Part shown: positions 7,169-9,021 of the stretch, piece after piece | Numbering within the stretch: position 1 is the stretch's first letter | Layout: every line of letters starts with the position of its first letter | NCBI GenBank assembly: GCA_003488325.1 | Contig: DNLZ01000492.1 | Location: 1,506-10,526, forward strand | Length of the DNA stretch: 9,021 bases | Direction: 5' to 3' | Source of the DNA: Planctomycetaceae bacterium | GTDB taxonomy: Bacteria; Planctomycetota; Planctomycetia; Pirellulales; UBA1268 | Notes under the pieces: generated by a model | Told to the model about the DNA's origin: nothing | Database searches by the model: none | Seen by the model: only the letters and a program-made list of their open reading frames with translations | Made by a program: the position numbers and the translations under genes

Positions 7169-8442
7169 GCCTCCTCGTGGTGATGGCCCTCATCGCCTAC
7201 GTCCAACGGGCGGCGATCAGCGTCCCGCTGTCCGAGATCGGCGCCGATCTCGGGCTCGTGCGGGCGACATGGGCCCTCGGTCTGCTCCAGTCGGCGTGGC
7301 AGCTTGGGTACGCGCTGTGTCAGATTCCCGCCGGCGCCGTGGCCGACCGCATCGGCTCGAGGCGCACGCTCGTCGTGGCCGCGGTGCTCTGGTCGATGGC
7401 GACCGGCATCACCGCCGTCGCGCCGACGTACGGGGCGCTCGTCGCCGCCTGGACGGCGATGGGCATCTTTCAGGCCGCCGCGATGCCCTGCGCCGTGCGC
7501 ACGATCGGCGGCGTCTTCGGCGGCACCGAGCTGGCGCGGGCCTCCGGCTGGCTCGGAGCGGGGATGCTCGCCGGTGGTGCGATCGCGCCGGTGCTGACCG
7601 CGTGGCTGCTCGAGCGGGTCGGCCCGTGGTCGACGGACGTCGGCGTGGCGCGGTGGCGGGTGTGCCTGGCGGCGTACGCGGTGCCGGGTGTCGTGTGGGC
7701 GGCGACCTATTGGCTCGTCGCGGGCCGGGCGGGCGCCGGGGCGACCCCCGCGGTCGCATCGTCGCCGGGGACAGGTCGTCGCGCGGCGTGGCGAGCCGGA
7801 CTGGCCGACCGTTCACTCCAGCTGCTGTGCGGGCAGCAGTTTCTGCGCGCGGCGGCGATGATCTTCTTCGTGACCTGGTTTCCCACGTTTCTCCGCGAGA
7901 CGCGCGGCGTGTCGCTGCTCGAGTCGGGCCTGCTCACGACCTGTGCGGGCGGCGCGGCGCTCCTCGGCGCGGTGATCGGCGGCCATGCGTCCGATCGCGT
8001 GCTGGCGGTGACCGGGCGGAAGCGACTCGCGCGACAGGGGCTGGCCGTGGTGGGCATGGGCTTCTGCGCCTGCCTGATGGCGGTCTCCGTCCTCGTGGCC
8101 GATGTCCGCGCCGCGATCGCACTGATCAGCGCGGGGGCGTTCGCGGCTGCGTTCGGCGGCGTCGCGGGCTACACCGTGGCGATCGACTACGGCGGCGAGC
8201 GGTCCGGCACCGTCTTCGGCGCGATGAACACGGCGGGCAATTTCGGCGCGATGCTCTTTCCCGTGACGATCGGCTGGCTCGTCTCGGCCACCGGCACCTG
8301 GAATGCGGCGCTCATGGCCTTCGTCGTGCTCATGGCGGTGGACGCCGTGCTCTGGGCGATGCTCGATCCACAGGGCACCTTCCTCGCCGAGACGCCCCGG
8401 TCCGACGCGTTCGCGTCGGGTCCGCCGGCCGCCCGCACGTGA
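7150..8442 (+). CDS. MFS transporter, anion:cation symporter (ACS, DgoT/ExuT/GudP-like) family
   Basis: This 430-residue inner-membrane protein has about twelve hydrophobic segments in two halves. It has the family loop motif GAVADRIGSRRTL (62-74) between helices 2 and 3 and a related GGHASDR (277-283) in the second half. GTVFGAMNTAGNFGAMLFP near 350-370 and the WRVCLAAYAVPG helix are typical of ACS carriers for sugar acids such as galactonate, hexuronates and glucarate. The operon context supports uptake of a sugar acid. At the positions where E. coli DgoT has proton-coupling D46 (YVDR) and E133 (GIFEAP), this protein has Q19 (YVQR) and Q108 (GIFQAA). The R126 position appears to be W101. 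The substrate and coupling may thus differ from DgoT. ATG 7150 is supported because helix 1 starts right after it; translation is probably coupled to the lyase gene through the 19-base overlap (7150-7168), since no strong Shine-Dalgarno is visible. Confidence 0.87.
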   Translation: MRHTILSLLVVMALIAYVQRAAISVPLSEIGADLGLVRATWALGLLQSAWQLGYALCQIPAGAVADRIGSRRTLVVAAVLWSMATGITAVAPTYGALVAAWTAMGIFQAAAMPCAVRTIGGVFGGTELARASGWLGAGMLAGGAIAPVLTAWLLERVGPWSTDVGVARWRVCLAAYAVPGVVWAATYWLVAGRAGAGATPAVASSPGTGRRAAWRAGLADRSLQLLCGQQFLRAAAMIFFVTWFPTFLRETRGVSLLESGLLTTCAGGAALLGAVIGGHASDRVLAVTGRKRLARQGLAVVGMGFCACLMAVSVLVADVRAAIALISAGAFAAAFGGVAGYTVAIDYGGERSGTVFGAMNTAGNFGAMLFPVTIGWLVSATGTWNAALMAFVVLMAVDAVLWAMLDPQGTFLAETPRSDAFASGPPAART

Positions 8443-8456
8443 CGCCGCGGGGCGTC
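8441..8456. terminator. GC hairpin between convergent genes, overlapping the transporter stop codon
   Basis: GACGCC (8441-8446) pairs with GGCGTC (8451-8456) around a GCGG loop, a perfect 6-base-pair stem. It includes the last two bases of the transporter TGA and ends 6 bases before the last base of the opposing stop codon. A perfect inverted repeat in the only 20 bases between two converging genes could act as a two-way terminator. There is no T-tract on either side, so efficiency is uncertain. Confidence 0.35.
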
Positions 8457-8462
8457 GGGCCC

Positions 8463-9021
8463 TCACCCCGGGGCCAGGAGGTCATGGCCGAGCGTCACGG
8501 CCGCCTCCTCGACGCGTTCGAGACTGCCGCGGTCGAAGGGCGTCTGCCACACGGGGTACACGTCGACGTCGTAGTGTTCGGCCGGCGGCAGGTAGCCGAT
8601 GCTGCCATTCACGAGATTGAGCCAGACGACGGCCCGGTCCGGGAACTCGGCACGCAGCCGGCGCTGGAGGCGCGAGTAGGCCTCGGCCATCGAACCGAGC
8701 ACGAGGGCCTCGCCGACACGCCAGCCCCACAGCTCCAGCGGAAACGTCGTGCCGTCACCGATGGACTCCCTGATCCGCAGCCTTCTGCGCAGCCGCTCGC
8801 CGAGCGTGCGGTCGCGGCAGGCGGCGATCTCGGCCGCGATCGCCGCAGCCGTCGGCCAATCCTTCAGCGGCAGGTCGACCGTCACGCGCCGGGCGGCGAT
8901 CGTGGTCATCGCGCCGGTCGGCTCCCGGCGCTCGTGCCGCCAGACCGCGAGGGGCGCCCCCGACTCGACGACGCGGTCGAAGACCAGCGTCGTGCCGGGC
9001 GGCGCCATCGCCTCGCGCGTC
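8463..9021 (-). CDS. Neutral/alkaline ceramidase-like protein, C-terminal fragment (gene truncated by window end)
   Basis: The reverse strand is open from the window edge (…TREAM…) to a TGA at 8465-8463, giving about 185 visible residues of a longer protein. The ATG at 9008 is probably internal rather than the real start. The closing part, with ALVLGSMAEAYSRLQ, VVWLNLVNGSIGYLPP and a final helix (RGSLERVEEAAVTLG), follows the pattern of neutral/alkaline non-lysosomal ceramidase proteins. In those, a strand resembling LANGYVGYLPT precedes a terminal helix. True members hydrolyse the N-acyl bond of ceramide with a zinc-dependent N-terminal domain. That domain lies outside the window, so zinc ligands and any signal peptide cannot be checked. 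Many bacterial members are only distantly related to characterised ceramidases and may act on other amides or lipids. It converges with the sugar-acid operon and is probably not co-regulated with it. Confidence 0.65.
   Translation of the reverse strand, partial: TREAMAPPGTTLVFDRVVESGAPLAVWRHERREPTGAMTTIAARRVTVDLPLKDWPTAAAIAAEIAACRDRTLGERLRRRLRIRESIGDGTTFPLELWGWRVGEALVLGSMAEAYSRLQRRLRAEFPDRAVVWLNLVNGSIGYLPPAEHYDVDVYPVWQTPFDRGSLERVEEAAVTLGHDLLAPG

Overview
The window is compact, very GC-rich bacterial DNA. G/C is strongly favoured at third codon positions, several starts are GTG, and about 95% of the sequence is coding. The gene content points to a planctomycete of the Pirellulales type: a YidC insertase with an extra periplasmic PDZ domain next to mnmE, a sugar-acid catabolic cluster with a DgoD-like dehydratase, and a neutral-ceramidase-like protein. 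This placement is inferred from gene types; no rRNA or other marker gene is present.

Left part (1-963): the first 17 codons of a leftward gene, very probably tsaB (tRNA t6A synthesis), run off the left edge. A 141-base divergent intergenic region follows, with a plausible sigma-70-type promoter reading right. It precedes a YfcE/MJ0936-type metallophosphoesterase that probably starts at GTG 193.

Middle part (964-4869): yidC (membrane protein insertase) and mnmE (tRNA wobble-uridine GTPase) lie in the same direction, keeping the widespread yidC-mnmE neighbourhood. The rest of that neighbourhood (rpmH, rnpA, yidD, jag, mnmG) is absent here. YidC carries a PDZ domain between its N-terminal anchor and its beta-rich periplasmic region. 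MnmE has all its key folate-domain, P-loop and C-terminal CIGK features, but a degenerate G4 motif and an insertion of about 15 residues in switch II.

Right part (4870-8442): after a 159-base gap, three tightly linked rightward genes form a likely sugar-acid operon. They encode a galactonate-dehydratase-like enolase-superfamily enzyme, a class I aldolase of the DHDPS/N-acetylneuraminate lyase family, and an ACS-family (DgoT-like) MFS transporter. The last two overlap by 19 bases. The expected logic is that the transporter imports an aldonate-like sugar acid, the dehydratase makes a 2-keto-3-deoxy acid, and the lyase-family enzyme processes it without a kinase. Both downstream proteins depart from their models at functional positions: the lyase keeps its Schiff-base lysine but lacks the usual Thr-Thr and Tyr, and the transporter has Gln at both positions where DgoT has its proton-coupling carboxylates. 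The dehydratase, in contrast, looks fully canonical.

Right edge (8463-9021): a convergent leftward gene, truncated by the window end, encodes the C-terminal part of a neutral/alkaline ceramidase-like protein. The two converging genes are 20 bases apart, with a small GC hairpin overlapping the transporter stop codon. I found no RNA genes, CRISPR arrays, insertion sequences or phage genes, and no gene-free stretch longer than 300 bases.
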